Shown here: one piece after another, positions 17,892-26,950 of the stretch
How the letters are laid out: the number at the start of each line of letters is the position of its first letter
Numbering within the stretch: position 1 is the first letter of the stretch
From: Burkholderia sp. Leaf177
Lineage (GTDB): Bacteria > Pseudomonadota > Gammaproteobacteria > Burkholderiales > Burkholderiaceae
Reading direction: 5' to 3'
DNA length: 64,000 bases
NCBI RefSeq assembly: GCF_001424345.1
Contig: NZ_LMPF01000001.1
Location: 327,751-391,750 of the forward strand
Position numbers and translations under genes: made by a program
The notes under the pieces: generated by a model
What the model saw: the letters and a program-made list of their open reading frames with translations, nothing else
Databases searched by the model: none
What the model was told of the DNA's origin: nothing

Positions 17892-18950
17892 ATGCTGCTG
17901 CTCAATCCTGGCCCCGTCACGCTGACCGAACGCGTGCGCAAAAGCCTTTCGCAAACCGACTTGTGTCATCGCGAGCCGGAATTTTTCGATCTGCAGGACG
18001 AAGCGCGTTTGCGTTTGCTCGCGGCCTATTCGCTCGATCCGACCGTCTGGACGGCCGTATTGATGACGGGTTCGGGCACGGCCGCCGTCGAAAGCATGAT
18101 CGCGGGAATGGTGCCGCAAGGCGGCCGTTTGCTGATCGTCGAAAATGGTGTGTACGGCGAACGGATCGCGCAGATCGCGACGCAATACGGTATCGATCAT
18201 GAGGTCGTGAAGTATGCGTGGATGGAAGCGCCCAACACGGATGCGATCATCGCCAAGCTGGACGGTTTTACGAACGTGGCGATCATCCATCACGAGACCA
18301 CGACGGGGCGCCTGAACAAGATCGATGAGTTGAGCACGGCGTGCAAGGCGCGCGGTATCGGCTTGTTGCTCGATGGCGTCAGCAGTTTCGGTGCAGAGCA
18401 TATCGACTTCGATGGCGGCGGCATCACCGCGGTCGCCGCGACCGCCAACAAATGCCTGCACGGCGTGCCTGGCGCGGCGTTCGTGATCGCGAAACGCGAA
18501 GCGCTGAAACACGCGGCGAGCCGCACGTATTACCTCGGTATCACGCGTTTGGCCAAATTGCAGGACGAGCGCAACACGCCGTTCACGCCGTCCGTGCACG
18601 CGTATTACGCGCTGGTTGAAGCGCTGCGTGAATTCGAGGAAGAGGGCGGTTTGCAGGCTCGTCATGCACGTTATGCGGCGCTCGCCGAGCAGGCGCGTTC
18701 GGGGCTGGCGGCGTTGGGTATTGAAGGCGCGTTGCCGGATGGCGAATCGTCGGTCGTGTTGCGCGCGTACCGGTTGCCGGCGGGAACCACGTATCCGGTT
18801 CTGCACGACGCGTTGAAGACCGAGGGTTTTGTGATCTACGCGGGGCAGGGCGGTTTGTCGAACGAACTATTCCGCATCTCCACGATGGGCGCCATAAACG
18901 CCGCGGATATCGACCGGCTGGTTGCATCGATTGCGAAGATCGTGCGCTGA
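17892..18950 (+). CDS. phnW: 2-aminoethylphosphonate--pyruvate transaminase
   Basis: 352 residues, 5 bases after aepY. Class V aminotransferase fold: NPGPVTLTERVR at the N-terminus, MTGSGTAAVESMI (phosphate binding), D161 (DGVSSFG) and the PLP lysine K187 (ATANKCLHG). PhnW interconverts phosphonoacetaldehyde plus alanine and AEP plus pyruvate. It is known mostly from catabolism, but with aepX and aepY upstream and no phosphonatase (PhnX) nearby it should act in the synthetic direction here. It is the last gene of the operon, followed by a terminator. Confidence 0.93.
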   Translation: MLLLNPGPVTLTERVRKSLSQTDLCHREPEFFDLQDEARLRLLAAYSLDPTVWTAVLMTGSGTAAVESMIAGMVPQGGRLLIVENGVYGERIAQIATQYGIDHEVVKYAWMEAPNTDAIIAKLDGFTNVAIIHHETTTGRLNKIDELSTACKARGIGLLLDGVSSFGAEHIDFDGGGITAVAATANKCLHGVPGAAFVIAKREALKHAASRTYYLGITRLAKLQDERNTPFTPSVHAYYALVEALREFEEEGGLQARHARYAALAEQARSGLAALGIEGALPDGESSVVLRAYRLPAGTTYPVLHDALKTEGFVIYAGQGGLSNELFRISTMGAINAADIDRLVASIAKIVR

Positions 18951-18974
18951 TCTGCAAGGCACTGCCTGAACGAT

Positions 18975-19016
18975 GAAGGCCGCGACAACGTCATGTTGCC
19001 GCGGCCTTCGTTTTTG
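18975..19016 (+). terminator. Rho-independent terminator of the phosphonate operon
   Basis: Stem GAAGGCCGCG (18975-18984) with CGCGGCCTTC (19000-19009), extended inward by CAAC/GTTG, followed by GTTTTTGC. It lies 25 bases after the phnW stop. Confidence 0.85.
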
Positions 19017-19023
19017 CAACTGA

Positions 19024-19476
19024 TCAATCGCGATTGCAGAAAATCGCCGTGATGAACGGTGCAACGTGATGGATGATGGCATCGCTTCCGGCCGCGCGCA
19101 CTTTCTCTTTCACCGATTCTTCCCCGCCGATCACCACTGCGCCATACGCCGATTCCGCGATCGGCGCGCCCGTGCCTGTTTTGAAGATTGCGTCGTCTTT
19201 CTGGAAACCGACGACAGCGAACACGCCGAAGTCGAAGGCGGTCAGATGGCTGCCGCGCGTGGGCTTGAACGCGTTGATGGAGTTGGCTTCCACGCGCATG
19301 GGCGTGGCTTCGATTACGTGATCCTGCTGCAGGGGCGCAATAAACGCGTGCGCGTCCGCCTTGCAATCGAGCAAGGAATCCAGCGCGTAGGCCGAAGCGT
19401 GTGCGGAGGCGGCGGCGATCAAGACGGTCAAGCCGAATCGGACGGCTCGATTGAATGGTTTCACGAGTGGCTTCAT
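19024..19476 (-). CDS. Small secreted protein of unknown function
   Basis: About 150 residues from the ATG at 19476; a TTG 23 codons upstream is in frame but would put extra residues before the signal peptide. The N-terminus is a clear signal sequence (basic start, then FGLTVLIAAASAHASA-YA). The mature part has two cysteines (LLDCKADAHAF and the C-terminal FCNRD) that could form a disulphide. I do not recognise the family. It faces the phosphonate operon tail-to-tail. Confidence 0.65.
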   Translation of the reverse strand: MKPLVKPFNRAVRFGLTVLIAAASAHASAYALDSLLDCKADAHAFIAPLQQDHVIEATPMRVEANSINAFKPTRGSHLTAFDFGVFAVVGFQKDDAIFKTGTGAPIAESAYGAVVIGGEESVKEKVRAAGSDAIIHHVAPFITAIFCNRD

Positions 19477-19608
19477 GAAAGGTAAGCAGGCGCTCGGGCA
19501 ATGCCAAAGGCTAAACTTTACCGGGAAGCGGCGAAACGCGCTCAATCTGTAATATTGTCCGATCCGGCTTTCATTCCCGTAACTATAAATCGAGTGCCGA
19601 CCGCCGCG

Positions 19609-20952
19609 TTACGCGGCAGCCAGTTCCGCTGTCACGCCACGCCGCACGCCCCGCTGATGCACGCATTGACCTGCCGAGTAAGTCTCGAACACGGCGCGGT
19701 CATCGCCGAGCATGGCGAACGCGAACAACAATTCTTCCAGCGATTCCGCCCGTGTCGTGCGGCGTGCGAGAAGCGGCGTGCCAGCCGGATCGAGCACGAC
19801 GAAATCCGCTTCGCTGCCGGGTTTCAGCGTCCCGACCTTGTCGGCCATGTCGAGCACTTGCGCCGCGCCTGTCGTCGCCAGCCAGAACATGCGCGCCGCC
19901 GTCAAATGATGCCCCGTCAGCCGCGCGATCTTGTGCGCTTCGCCCATGGTTTGCAGCATCGAAAACGAGGTGCCGCCGCCTACATCGGTTGCGAGCGCCA
20001 CCGGCATTTTCGCCGCGCCGGCCTTTTCGATATCGAATAGGCCGCTGCCTAGAAACAGATTCGATGTCGGGCAATGCGATGCCACAGCACCAGTTTCGGC
20101 CATGCGTTGACGATCGGTATCGTCGAGGAAAATGCAATGGCCGTAGACCGCGCGCTGACGCAGCAAATCGTAGTGATCGTAGATATCCAGATAGCTGCGA
20201 TGGCCCGGAAACAGGCTTTCGACCCACTTGATCTCGTCGGTGTTTTCCGCGACGTGGCTCTGGATATACACGTCCTGATGCTTGCGCGCGAGCACGGCGC
20301 AGGCTTCGAGTTGCGCCTCGGTGGAAGTCGGCGCGAAACGCGGCGTCAACGCATATTCCTGCCGGCCGCGGCCATGCCATTTCGCGATGAGTTCGGCGCT
20401 GTCGTCGTAACCTGATTGCGCCGTGTCACGCAGATATTCCGGGCAATTTCGGTCCATCAGCACCTTGCCGGCGATCATGCGCAAGTTGCGCGATTCGCTC
20501 TCGCTAAAAAAGGCATCGGCGGATTGCTTGTGGACCGTGCAATACACGAGCGCGCTGGTGGTGCCGGACGCCAGAAGTTCATCGATGAAAAATCCCGCCG
20601 TTTCGCGCGCGTACGTTGGGTCCTCGAACTTGCGCTCGGTCGGGAAGGTGTACGTGTTGAGCCACGGCAACAGACCTGGCGCGGGTGAGGCGATCATGTC
20701 GGTCTGCGGATAGTGAATGTGCGAGTCGATAAACCCCGGCACGATCAGCTTGTCGCGCAGGTCCTTCGTAATGGCGTCGGGCGCGATTTTCGAGCGCAAC
20801 GCCGCATACGCGCCCGCCGCCACCACGCGGCCGTTTTCGACCAGCAACAAGCCGTCGGTTTCATACACGGCGTTGCTATCGGAGAAAGCGGGGTCGTCGC
20901 GGAACGTGAGAAGTTGCGCGCGGTAAGCGGTCTGGCGGGCGGGCGTAGGCAT
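19609..20952 (-). CDS. guaD: Guanine deaminase
   Basis: 447 residues, amidohydrolase superfamily. Zinc-binding landmarks are present: PGFIDSHIHYPQTD, QSHVAENTDEI, YGHCIFLDD and ATDVGGGTSFSM. It hydrolyses guanine to xanthine and ammonia. It is the last gene of the purine run, feeding xanthine to the XdhAB enzyme encoded upstream. The purine permease ends 24 bases before its ATG at 20952. Confidence 0.94.
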   Translation of the reverse strand: MPTPARQTAYRAQLLTFRDDPAFSDSNAVYETDGLLLVENGRVVAAGAYAALRSKIAPDAITKDLRDKLIVPGFIDSHIHYPQTDMIASPAPGLLPWLNTYTFPTERKFEDPTYARETAGFFIDELLASGTTSALVYCTVHKQSADAFFSESESRNLRMIAGKVLMDRNCPEYLRDTAQSGYDDSAELIAKWHGRGRQEYALTPRFAPTSTEAQLEACAVLARKHQDVYIQSHVAENTDEIKWVESLFPGHRSYLDIYDHYDLLRQRAVYGHCIFLDDTDRQRMAETGAVASHCPTSNLFLGSGLFDIEKAGAAKMPVALATDVGGGTSFSMLQTMGEAHKIARLTGHHLTAARMFWLATTGAAQVLDMADKVGTLKPGSEADFVVLDPAGTPLLARRTTRAESLEELLFAFAMLGDDRAVFETYSAGQCVHQRGVRRGVTAELAAA

Positions 20953-20976
20953 TTAAAACGTCTCCAGTAAAGCGTG

Positions 20977-22338
20977 TTATAGCTGTGTCAAAAGCAGCAA
21001 CGAAAGCGCGGCGACGATCCACATCGCCGGCTTGATTTCTTTTCTGCGGCCCGTGAAGAACTTGATCACGACAAACGCGAGGAAACCGTACGCAATGCCG
21101 TCGGTGATCGAGTAGGTCAGCGGGATCAGGATCATCGCGAGGAAGGCGGGAATGGCTTCGTCGAAACGGCCCCATTCGATCTTCGTGATCGACTCCATCA
21201 TGAACACGCCGACAAGCACGAGCGCCGGCGCGGTTGCGATGGCGGGCACGAGCGAAAGCAGCGGCGAGAGGAACAGGAACGGCAGAAAGCACAAGCCGGC
21301 GATCACCGCGACAAGACCCGTACGTCCGCCCGCCGAAATTCCCGCTGCCGATTCAATGTAGGCGTTCGCCGGGCTCGTGCCGAGCGGCGCGGAAATGAGC
21401 GCGGAGAACGAATCGACCATCATCGATTCGCGGATGTTGCGCGGGTTGCCGTCTTTGTCGTAGAGCTTGCCGGCTTCCGAAATTGCCATGAACGTCGAGA
21501 GCGCGTCGAAGAACGACGTGAACAGCATCACGAAGATGAACGGCCAGTAGATCACCTTCAGCGAGCCGAAGATATCGAGCTGGCCGAGCGCCGAAAAGTC
21601 CGGCGCGGAGAACAGCCCGTTCCAGTTCACCAGCGTTTTCGTGGCGATTGCGGCGGGCCAGTACGCGGTGCCGTCGCCCCAGAAGCGGCCGATCGGAATC
21701 GCGATCACGGTCGTGAAAACAATGCCGAGCATCAACGCGCCGGTCACCTTGCGCGCGACCAGGATGGTGGTCATGGCAAGCCCGATCAGGAACGTGATCA
21801 CCACCGGATTGAGCGATGCCGAATGCACGATCGTCACCGGATCGCCGACCACGAACTTCGCGTTGACCAAACCGATCAGGCTGATGAAGAGGCCAATGCC
21901 GCACGATACCGCGTGCCGCAGGTTCGCCGGAATTGCATCGACAACGAGCTTGCGCGCGTTGAACAACGCGAGCACCGCGAAGATCACGCCGGCCCAGAAT
22001 ACGCAGCCGAGCGCCGTCTGCCACGGCATCTTGCCGCCGTGAACCATGACGAACGCGAACAGCGCGTTCATGCCCATGCCGGGCGCAACCAGCACGGGAT
22101 TGCGCGCGTACAAACCCATCGCGCAACTGCCGAGAAAACTGACGATCACAGTCGCCGTCAGCGCCGCGGGAAACGGCACGCCGGCTTGCGACAAGATGCC
22201 GGGATTGACGACGATGATGTACATCGCCGTGAGAAAAGTCGTGATGCCCGCGACGACTTCCGTCTTCGTGCGCGAACCTGCGGCGCGGATGCCGAAGAAA
22301 CGCTCGAGCGTGGTGCTGTCCTGAGTAATCGATGCCAT
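20977..22338 (-). CDS. NCS2/AzgA-type purine permease
   Basis: 453 residues from the ATG at 22338 (MASITQDSTTLERFFGIRA). About 13-14 membrane helices, with family features VAPGMGMNALFAF, LFTSFFDALSTFMAISE and GTSPANAYIESAAGISAGGRTGL. The AzgA/GhxP/AdeQ branch takes up hypoxanthine, guanine or adenine by proton symport. Lying between adenine deaminase (14-base gap) and guanine deaminase, it probably imports their substrates. The exact purine cannot be told from sequence. Confidence 0.9.
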   Translation of the reverse strand: MASITQDSTTLERFFGIRAAGSRTKTEVVAGITTFLTAMYIIVVNPGILSQAGVPFPAALTATVIVSFLGSCAMGLYARNPVLVAPGMGMNALFAFVMVHGGKMPWQTALGCVFWAGVIFAVLALFNARKLVVDAIPANLRHAVSCGIGLFISLIGLVNAKFVVGDPVTIVHSASLNPVVITFLIGLAMTTILVARKVTGALMLGIVFTTVIAIPIGRFWGDGTAYWPAAIATKTLVNWNGLFSAPDFSALGQLDIFGSLKVIYWPFIFVMLFTSFFDALSTFMAISEAGKLYDKDGNPRNIRESMMVDSFSALISAPLGTSPANAYIESAAGISAGGRTGLVAVIAGLCFLPFLFLSPLLSLVPAIATAPALVLVGVFMMESITKIEWGRFDEAIPAFLAMILIPLTYSITDGIAYGFLAFVVIKFFTGRRKEIKPAMWIVAALSLLLLTQL

Positions 22339-22352
22339 GACGTTCCCGCGCG

Positions 22353-23381
22353 TCAGGCTGCTGCGTGCCAATAGGCATCGAGCTTGGCGACCATGGCGTT
22401 GCGTTCTTCGTCCGTCACGAACGACGCTTCCAGGCTGTTTTTCAGCAGCGTGTAGACCTCGGCATCGGAGAGATTCAGCGCTTCCTGGATCGCAAAATAG
22501 TTGGCGTTCACGTAACCGCCGAAATACGCCGGATCGTCCGAATTGATCATCACGGCCACGCCCTGGTCGAGCAGCGCCTTGAGCGTGTGCTTGGTCATGT
22601 CGTCGAAGACGCGCAGCTTCAGGTTCGACAACGGGCAGACAGTCAACGCAATGCGGGCGTCGGCGAGACGCGCGACCAGCGCCGGATCTTCCATGCTGCG
22701 CACGCCATGATCGACGCGATCGACCTTCAGCAAATCGAGCGCTTCGTACACGTATGCCGGCGGCCCTTCTTCGCCTGCATGCGCCACGAGCTTGAGGCCT
22801 TTATCGCGCGCTTTGGCAAATACGCGCTCGAACTTCGATGGCGGATGTCCGCGTTCGGATGAATCCAGTCCAACGCCAATCAGCCGATGCTTGTATTGAT
22901 CGAACAATGGCAAAGCTTCATTGAAGGTCTTGAGCGCGTCTTCTTCCGGCAGATGGCGCAGGAAACACAGGATCACCTTGCTCGTCAGCCCGCGTTTCTC
23001 GCCTTCAGCCAGCGCGCTTTCAATACCGGCAACCGCCGTCGCGATGGACACGCCGCGCTCGGTGTGGGTTTGCGGATCGAAGAAAATTTCGGTGTGCGTG
23101 ACATGGTCCGCGAGCGCGCGTTCCACATACGCCATGGTCATGTCGTGGAAATCGCGCTCGTGCAGCAGCACGCTCGCGCCGGCGTAATAGATATCGAGGA
23201 ACGATTGCAGGTCGGTGAACGCGTAGGCCGCGCGCAACGCTTCGATGGAATCGTATGCAAGTGTCACGCCATTGCGCTTCGCGAGTTCGAAAATCAGCTC
23301 GGGTTCGAGCGACCCTTCAATATGAATATGGAGTTCGGCTTTGGGCGCGCGGGCGATCTTGTCGGCGAGAGTGGGATTCAT
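22353..23381 (-). CDS. Adenine deaminase-like (adenosine deaminase superfamily)
   Basis: 342 residues from the ATG at 23381. Zinc and catalytic motifs: [55 protein letters not shown] and [10 protein letters not shown]. The pattern [17 protein letters not shown] and the HAGEEGPP segment match my memory of the bacterial adenine deaminases such as Pseudomonas PA0148 better than true adenosine deaminases (which have HLDGS and HAGE-A). It should convert adenine to hypoxanthine, next to xanthine dehydrogenase. Automatic annotation would often say adenosine deaminase. Confidence 0.85.
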   Translation of the reverse strand: MNPTLADKIARAPKAELHIHIEGSLEPELIFELAKRNGVTLAYDSIEALRAAYAFTDLQSFLDIYYAGASVLLHERDFHDMTMAYVERALADHVTHTEIFFDPQTHTERGVSIATAVAGIESALAEGEKRGLTSKVILCFLRHLPEEDALKTFNEALPLFDQYKHRLIGVGLDSSERGHPPSKFERVFAKARDKGLKLVAHAGEEGPPAYVYEALDLLKVDRVDHGVRSMEDPALVARLADARIALTVCPLSNLKLRVFDDMTKHTLKALLDQGVAVMINSDDPAYFGGYVNANYFAIQEALNLSDAEVYTLLKNSLEASFVTDEERNAMVAKLDAYWHAAA

Positions 23382-23407
23382 GTCGTTGTGCTCAAAAAAG
23401 TTCGGGA

Positions 23408-24433
23408 TCACGCGGTTTGCGGATGCTGCGCGGAATTGTAGCCGTGCGCGGCGTGTTCCTCGACCTTCTGCAACAACTGGGCTGCAACTGAAACGGCGAT
23501 CATTTCCGGGGCTTTATCGGCAATGCCGGGCACGCCGATAGGACAGGTCATGCGGCCAATCCGCGCCGGTTCAATACCCCGCGCCGCCAGCTTCCTCTCG
23601 AACTGGACCTTCTTGGTATGCGATCCGATCATGCCGAAAAACGCAAAATCTCCGCGATGCAGGATGCGTTCCGCGAGCGCGAGATCGAGCGCGTGGTTGT
23701 GCGTCATCACGAGGAAATAGCTGTTCGGCTGCGCCTCGTCCACGGCGGATTCCGGCGTGCCGCTCGCGTCCATGGTGACGTTTTGAGGAAGGTGATCGAC
23801 CGGCGGGAAGGTTTCATCGCGTTCATCGACCCAGACGACGCGGCACGGCAAATTCGCCAGCACCTTCACGATCGCCGCGCCCACGTGTCCCGCGCCGAAC
23901 AAAACCACTTGAAACTCGCGCAACACAATGGTCTCGGTGAGCAGGGCGCCGCTTTCATCGAAACCCGCGCCGTCCCAGAGCAGACAATCCTGCGTGTCCA
24001 CGCCGGGTTCGGGATCGGACAGCATCACCGCCTCTGGAAAGGGACCGAAACCGACGCTGCGCACGGTCGAATGTCCCTGCGCGAGACGTTTATTCAGCGA
24101 CGTCACCCATCCCAGATCGCCGATATCCAGCCGCTCGAACGCCAGCACGACCGCGCCGCCGCAACATTGCCCGAGGCTCGGTCCGAGCGCGAAACGCTCC
24201 AGCCGCCGCATGCGCGGACTGCGCGCGCCGTCTTTCAGCACTTGCCGCGCGGTCTCGATCGCTTTCCATTCCAGATGCCCGCCGCCGATGGTATGACGCG
24301 TGTCGTCGCGGGTAACGAGCATCTTCGTGCCGGCTTCGCGCGGCGCTGAACCCTGCACGCGCGCGACCGTCACCAGCACGACGGCGTCGCCGTGTGCGAG
24401 AAGGTGTTGCAGATCGTGCAGCCAGGCTTGCAT
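23408..24433 (-). CDS. xdhC: Xanthine dehydrogenase accessory protein XdhC
   Basis: 341 residues. N-terminal XdhC/CoxI domain with [13 protein letters not shown] and a conserved Cys in LGQCCGGAV, then a Rossmann-like C-terminal domain ([31 protein letters not shown]). XdhC binds molybdenum cofactor, favours its sulfurated form and inserts it into XdhB. It follows xdhB by 11 bases. Confidence 0.94.
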   Translation of the reverse strand: MQAWLHDLQHLLAHGDAVVLVTVARVQGSAPREAGTKMLVTRDDTRHTIGGGHLEWKAIETARQVLKDGARSPRMRRLERFALGPSLGQCCGGAVVLAFERLDIGDLGWVTSLNKRLAQGHSTVRSVGFGPFPEAVMLSDPEPGVDTQDCLLWDGAGFDESGALLTETIVLREFQVVLFGAGHVGAAIVKVLANLPCRVVWVDERDETFPPVDHLPQNVTMDASGTPESAVDEAQPNSYFLVMTHNHALDLALAERILHRGDFAFFGMIGSHTKKVQFERKLAARGIEPARIGRMTCPIGVPGIADKAPEMIAVSVAAQLLQKVEEHAAHGYNSAQHPQTA

Positions 24434-24444
24434 GGGGTGCGCTC

Positions 24445-26895
24445 CTAGTTGACCGTTGCCGGCTGCGCGATGTCCGCGGCAGCCTCGACTACTTGCTTCG
24501 ATGCCTGCGCGTCCAAAGCGTTCAGTATCGATTCAGGCGTGGCGGGGGCGCGCAAGACGGGGGCATAGGTCGAATCCGGCGCGGCCGAAGCAATGGCCGC
24601 GCGAATCGCGAGCAGCACGGAGAAGCCGAGCAGCAGCGGCGGTTCGCCCACGGCTTTCGAGCGGAATACGGTTGGCTCGACGTTCTGGTTCTCGAAGAGC
24701 TTCACGTTCATCGCGGCAGGAATGTCGCTCACGGAAGGAATCTTGTATGTCGATGGCGCGTGCGTCATCAGGCGGCCATCGCGATTCCACCAGAGCTCTT
24801 CCGTGGTCAGCCAGCCCATGCCTTGAACAAAACCGCCTTCCACCTGGCCGATATCGAGCGATGGGTTGATCGACTGGCCCGCGTCGTGGAGGATATCCGC
24901 GCGCAGCAAACGCCATTCGCCAGTCAGCGTATCGACGACGACTTCCGAGATCGCCGCGCCGTACGCGAAGTAGTAGAACGGCTGGCCGGTCAGCGTCTTC
25001 GAATCCCAATTGACCTTGGGCGTGGCGTAAAAGCCATCGGACCACAACTGCACGCGCGCGAGATAGGCGGCTGCGACGAGTTGATCGAAGGGCATCTGGC
25101 CGCCGTTCGATTCCACCACGCCGTTATGAAAACGCACGTCTTCGGGACGTCCGCCGAGTTGCTTCGCGGCAAGTTCCGCGAGCCGCGCGCGCACGGTGAG
25201 CGCGGCGGCTTCGGCCGCTTTGCCGTTCAAGTCGCTTCCCGTCGATGCCGCCGTCGCCGATGTATTGACGACCTTGGAGGTATCGGTCGCCGTCACGCGA
25301 ACCCGCGATAACGCCACGCCCAGCGCGTTCGCCACGACCTGCGCGACCTTCGTGTTCAAGCCCTGGCCCATTTCCGTGCCACCGTGATTCACGAGCGCGG
25401 AGCCGTCCTTGTAGACATGCACGAGCGCGCCGGCCTGATTCAAGAACGGCACGTTGAACGAGATGCCGAACTTGACCGGCGTGAATGCAATGCCGCGCTT
25501 GAGCACGGGACTCGTGGCGTTGAACGCGGCGATTGCGCGACGCCGCTGCACGTACGCGCTCGATGCCACCAGTTCATCGGTCAAAGGCTGAAGCACGTTG
25601 TCTTCAACGGTCTGGCCGTAGGGCGTCACGTTGCGCTCGCCGATGCCGTAATAGTTCACGCGACGAACATCGACAGGATCGCGCTTCAATCTGTGCGCGA
25701 TTTCATCCATCAGGACTTCCATGACGAGCGCGCCTTGCGGACCGCCGAAACCGCGAAACGCCGTGTTCGATTGCGTGTTCGTGCGGCAGCAGAGCGCGGT
25801 GATATCGACGTCTTTCAGGAAGTACGCGTTATCGAAATGGCAGACTGCGCGCGTGGCGACCGCGCCCGACAGATCCGCCGAATAACCCGCGCGCAACGCG
25901 ATTTCCACGCGTGCGCCTTGCAGACGACCGTCGTCGTCGAAACCGGCTTCGTAGGTGTAGACCGCGTCGTGGCGCTTGCCAGTGATCATGAAGTCGTCGT
26001 CGCGATCGGCACGCAGCTTGACCGGCTTGTGCAGCAAATGCGCCGCCAACGAAGCGATGCACGCGAAGATTCCCGACTGCGATTCCTTGCCGCCGAAACC
26101 GCCGCCCATCCGGCGGCATTCGCACTGGACGTTGTGCGTTGGCCAGTCGAGCATGTGCGCGACCAGATGCTGCATTTCGCTCGGATGCTGCGTTGAGCTG
26201 TAGACGAGGATTGCGTCGTGTTCCTTCGGAATGGCGTACGCAATTTGCCCTTCGAGATAGAACTGTTCCTGGCCGCCGACTTCAAATTCACCTTGAAGCC
26301 GATGTTTCGCCGCCGCCATTTTTCCATCGGGGTCTCCGCGCTTCAGATGCAGCGGCGGCAACACGAACGCCTTCTGCGCCTTGGCATCGCGCGGGGTGAG
26401 GATGGCTTCCAGCGGTTCGTATCGGATCACTTCTTCGCTTTTGGCGAGCGCCGCCGCGCGACGCGCCAGATCATGCGTTTCCGCGATAACCGCAAATACC
26501 GGTTGCCCGAGGTAATGCACTTCGTCTTTGGCGAGAATGGGATCGTCGTGCAGCACGGGGCCGCAGTTGTTCTCGCCCGGAATGTCGTCGGCGGTAAAAA
26601 CGGCGATCACGCCCGGCGCGGCCAGCACCAGGTCGAGGTTGATCGAGACGATGCGCGCGTGCGCATGCCGCGACAAGCCAAGCGCCGCGTGCAACGTGCC
26701 GCGCACTTCGCCAATGTCGTCCACATATGTGGCTTCGCCGCTCACGTGCAGATGCGCCGATTCGTGCGGCAAGCCGACGCCAATCGCGGCGCGCTCCGGC
26801 TTTTCCGCCGATGGCGCGTCAAAAGTTTCACCGGTGCGCGCCGTGATTTCGCTGTCGGCGGCGCTGTCGAGGAGGGGATCGGTACGCTTGTTCAT
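24445..26895 (-). CDS. xdhB: Xanthine dehydrogenase, molybdopterin-binding subunit
   Basis: 816 residues, xanthine oxidase large-subunit family. It begins with the a/b hammerhead domain (residues about 45-150, HVSGEATYVDDI) and continues with the molybdopterin domains: MGGGFGGKESQSG, FRGFGGPQG and NHGGTEMGQGLNTKV. It oxidises hypoxanthine to xanthine and urate with the XdhA subunit. Its ATG lies 55 bases after xdhA, in the same run. Confidence 0.95.
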   Translation of the reverse strand: MNKRTDPLLDSAADSEITARTGETFDAPSAEKPERAAIGVGLPHESAHLHVSGEATYVDDIGEVRGTLHAALGLSRHAHARIVSINLDLVLAAPGVIAVFTADDIPGENNCGPVLHDDPILAKDEVHYLGQPVFAVIAETHDLARRAAALAKSEEVIRYEPLEAILTPRDAKAQKAFVLPPLHLKRGDPDGKMAAAKHRLQGEFEVGGQEQFYLEGQIAYAIPKEHDAILVYSSTQHPSEMQHLVAHMLDWPTHNVQCECRRMGGGFGGKESQSGIFACIASLAAHLLHKPVKLRADRDDDFMITGKRHDAVYTYEAGFDDDGRLQGARVEIALRAGYSADLSGAVATRAVCHFDNAYFLKDVDITALCCRTNTQSNTAFRGFGGPQGALVMEVLMDEIAHRLKRDPVDVRRVNYYGIGERNVTPYGQTVEDNVLQPLTDELVASSAYVQRRRAIAAFNATSPVLKRGIAFTPVKFGISFNVPFLNQAGALVHVYKDGSALVNHGGTEMGQGLNTKVAQVVANALGVALSRVRVTATDTSKVVNTSATAASTGSDLNGKAAEAAALTVRARLAELAAKQLGGRPEDVRFHNGVVESNGGQMPFDQLVAAAYLARVQLWSDGFYATPKVNWDSKTLTGQPFYYFAYGAAISEVVVDTLTGEWRLLRADILHDAGQSINPSLDIGQVEGGFVQGMGWLTTEELWWNRDGRLMTHAPSTYKIPSVSDIPAAMNVKLFENQNVEPTVFRSKAVGEPPLLLGFSVLLAIRAAIASAAPDSTYAPVLRAPATPESILNALDAQASKQVVEAAADIAQPATVN

Positions 26896-26950
26896 CGCGT
26901 GGTCCTTGGTGCTTTGGGTGCTGCGTTTATGCGGCTCGTGAAAAATCCGC

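Noticed and set aside
17892..18950. Phosphonate catabolism instead of synthesis
   Set aside because: phnW alone would allow it, but PEP mutase and phosphonopyruvate decarboxylase are present and no phosphonatase, PhnYZ or C-P lyase gene is nearby.
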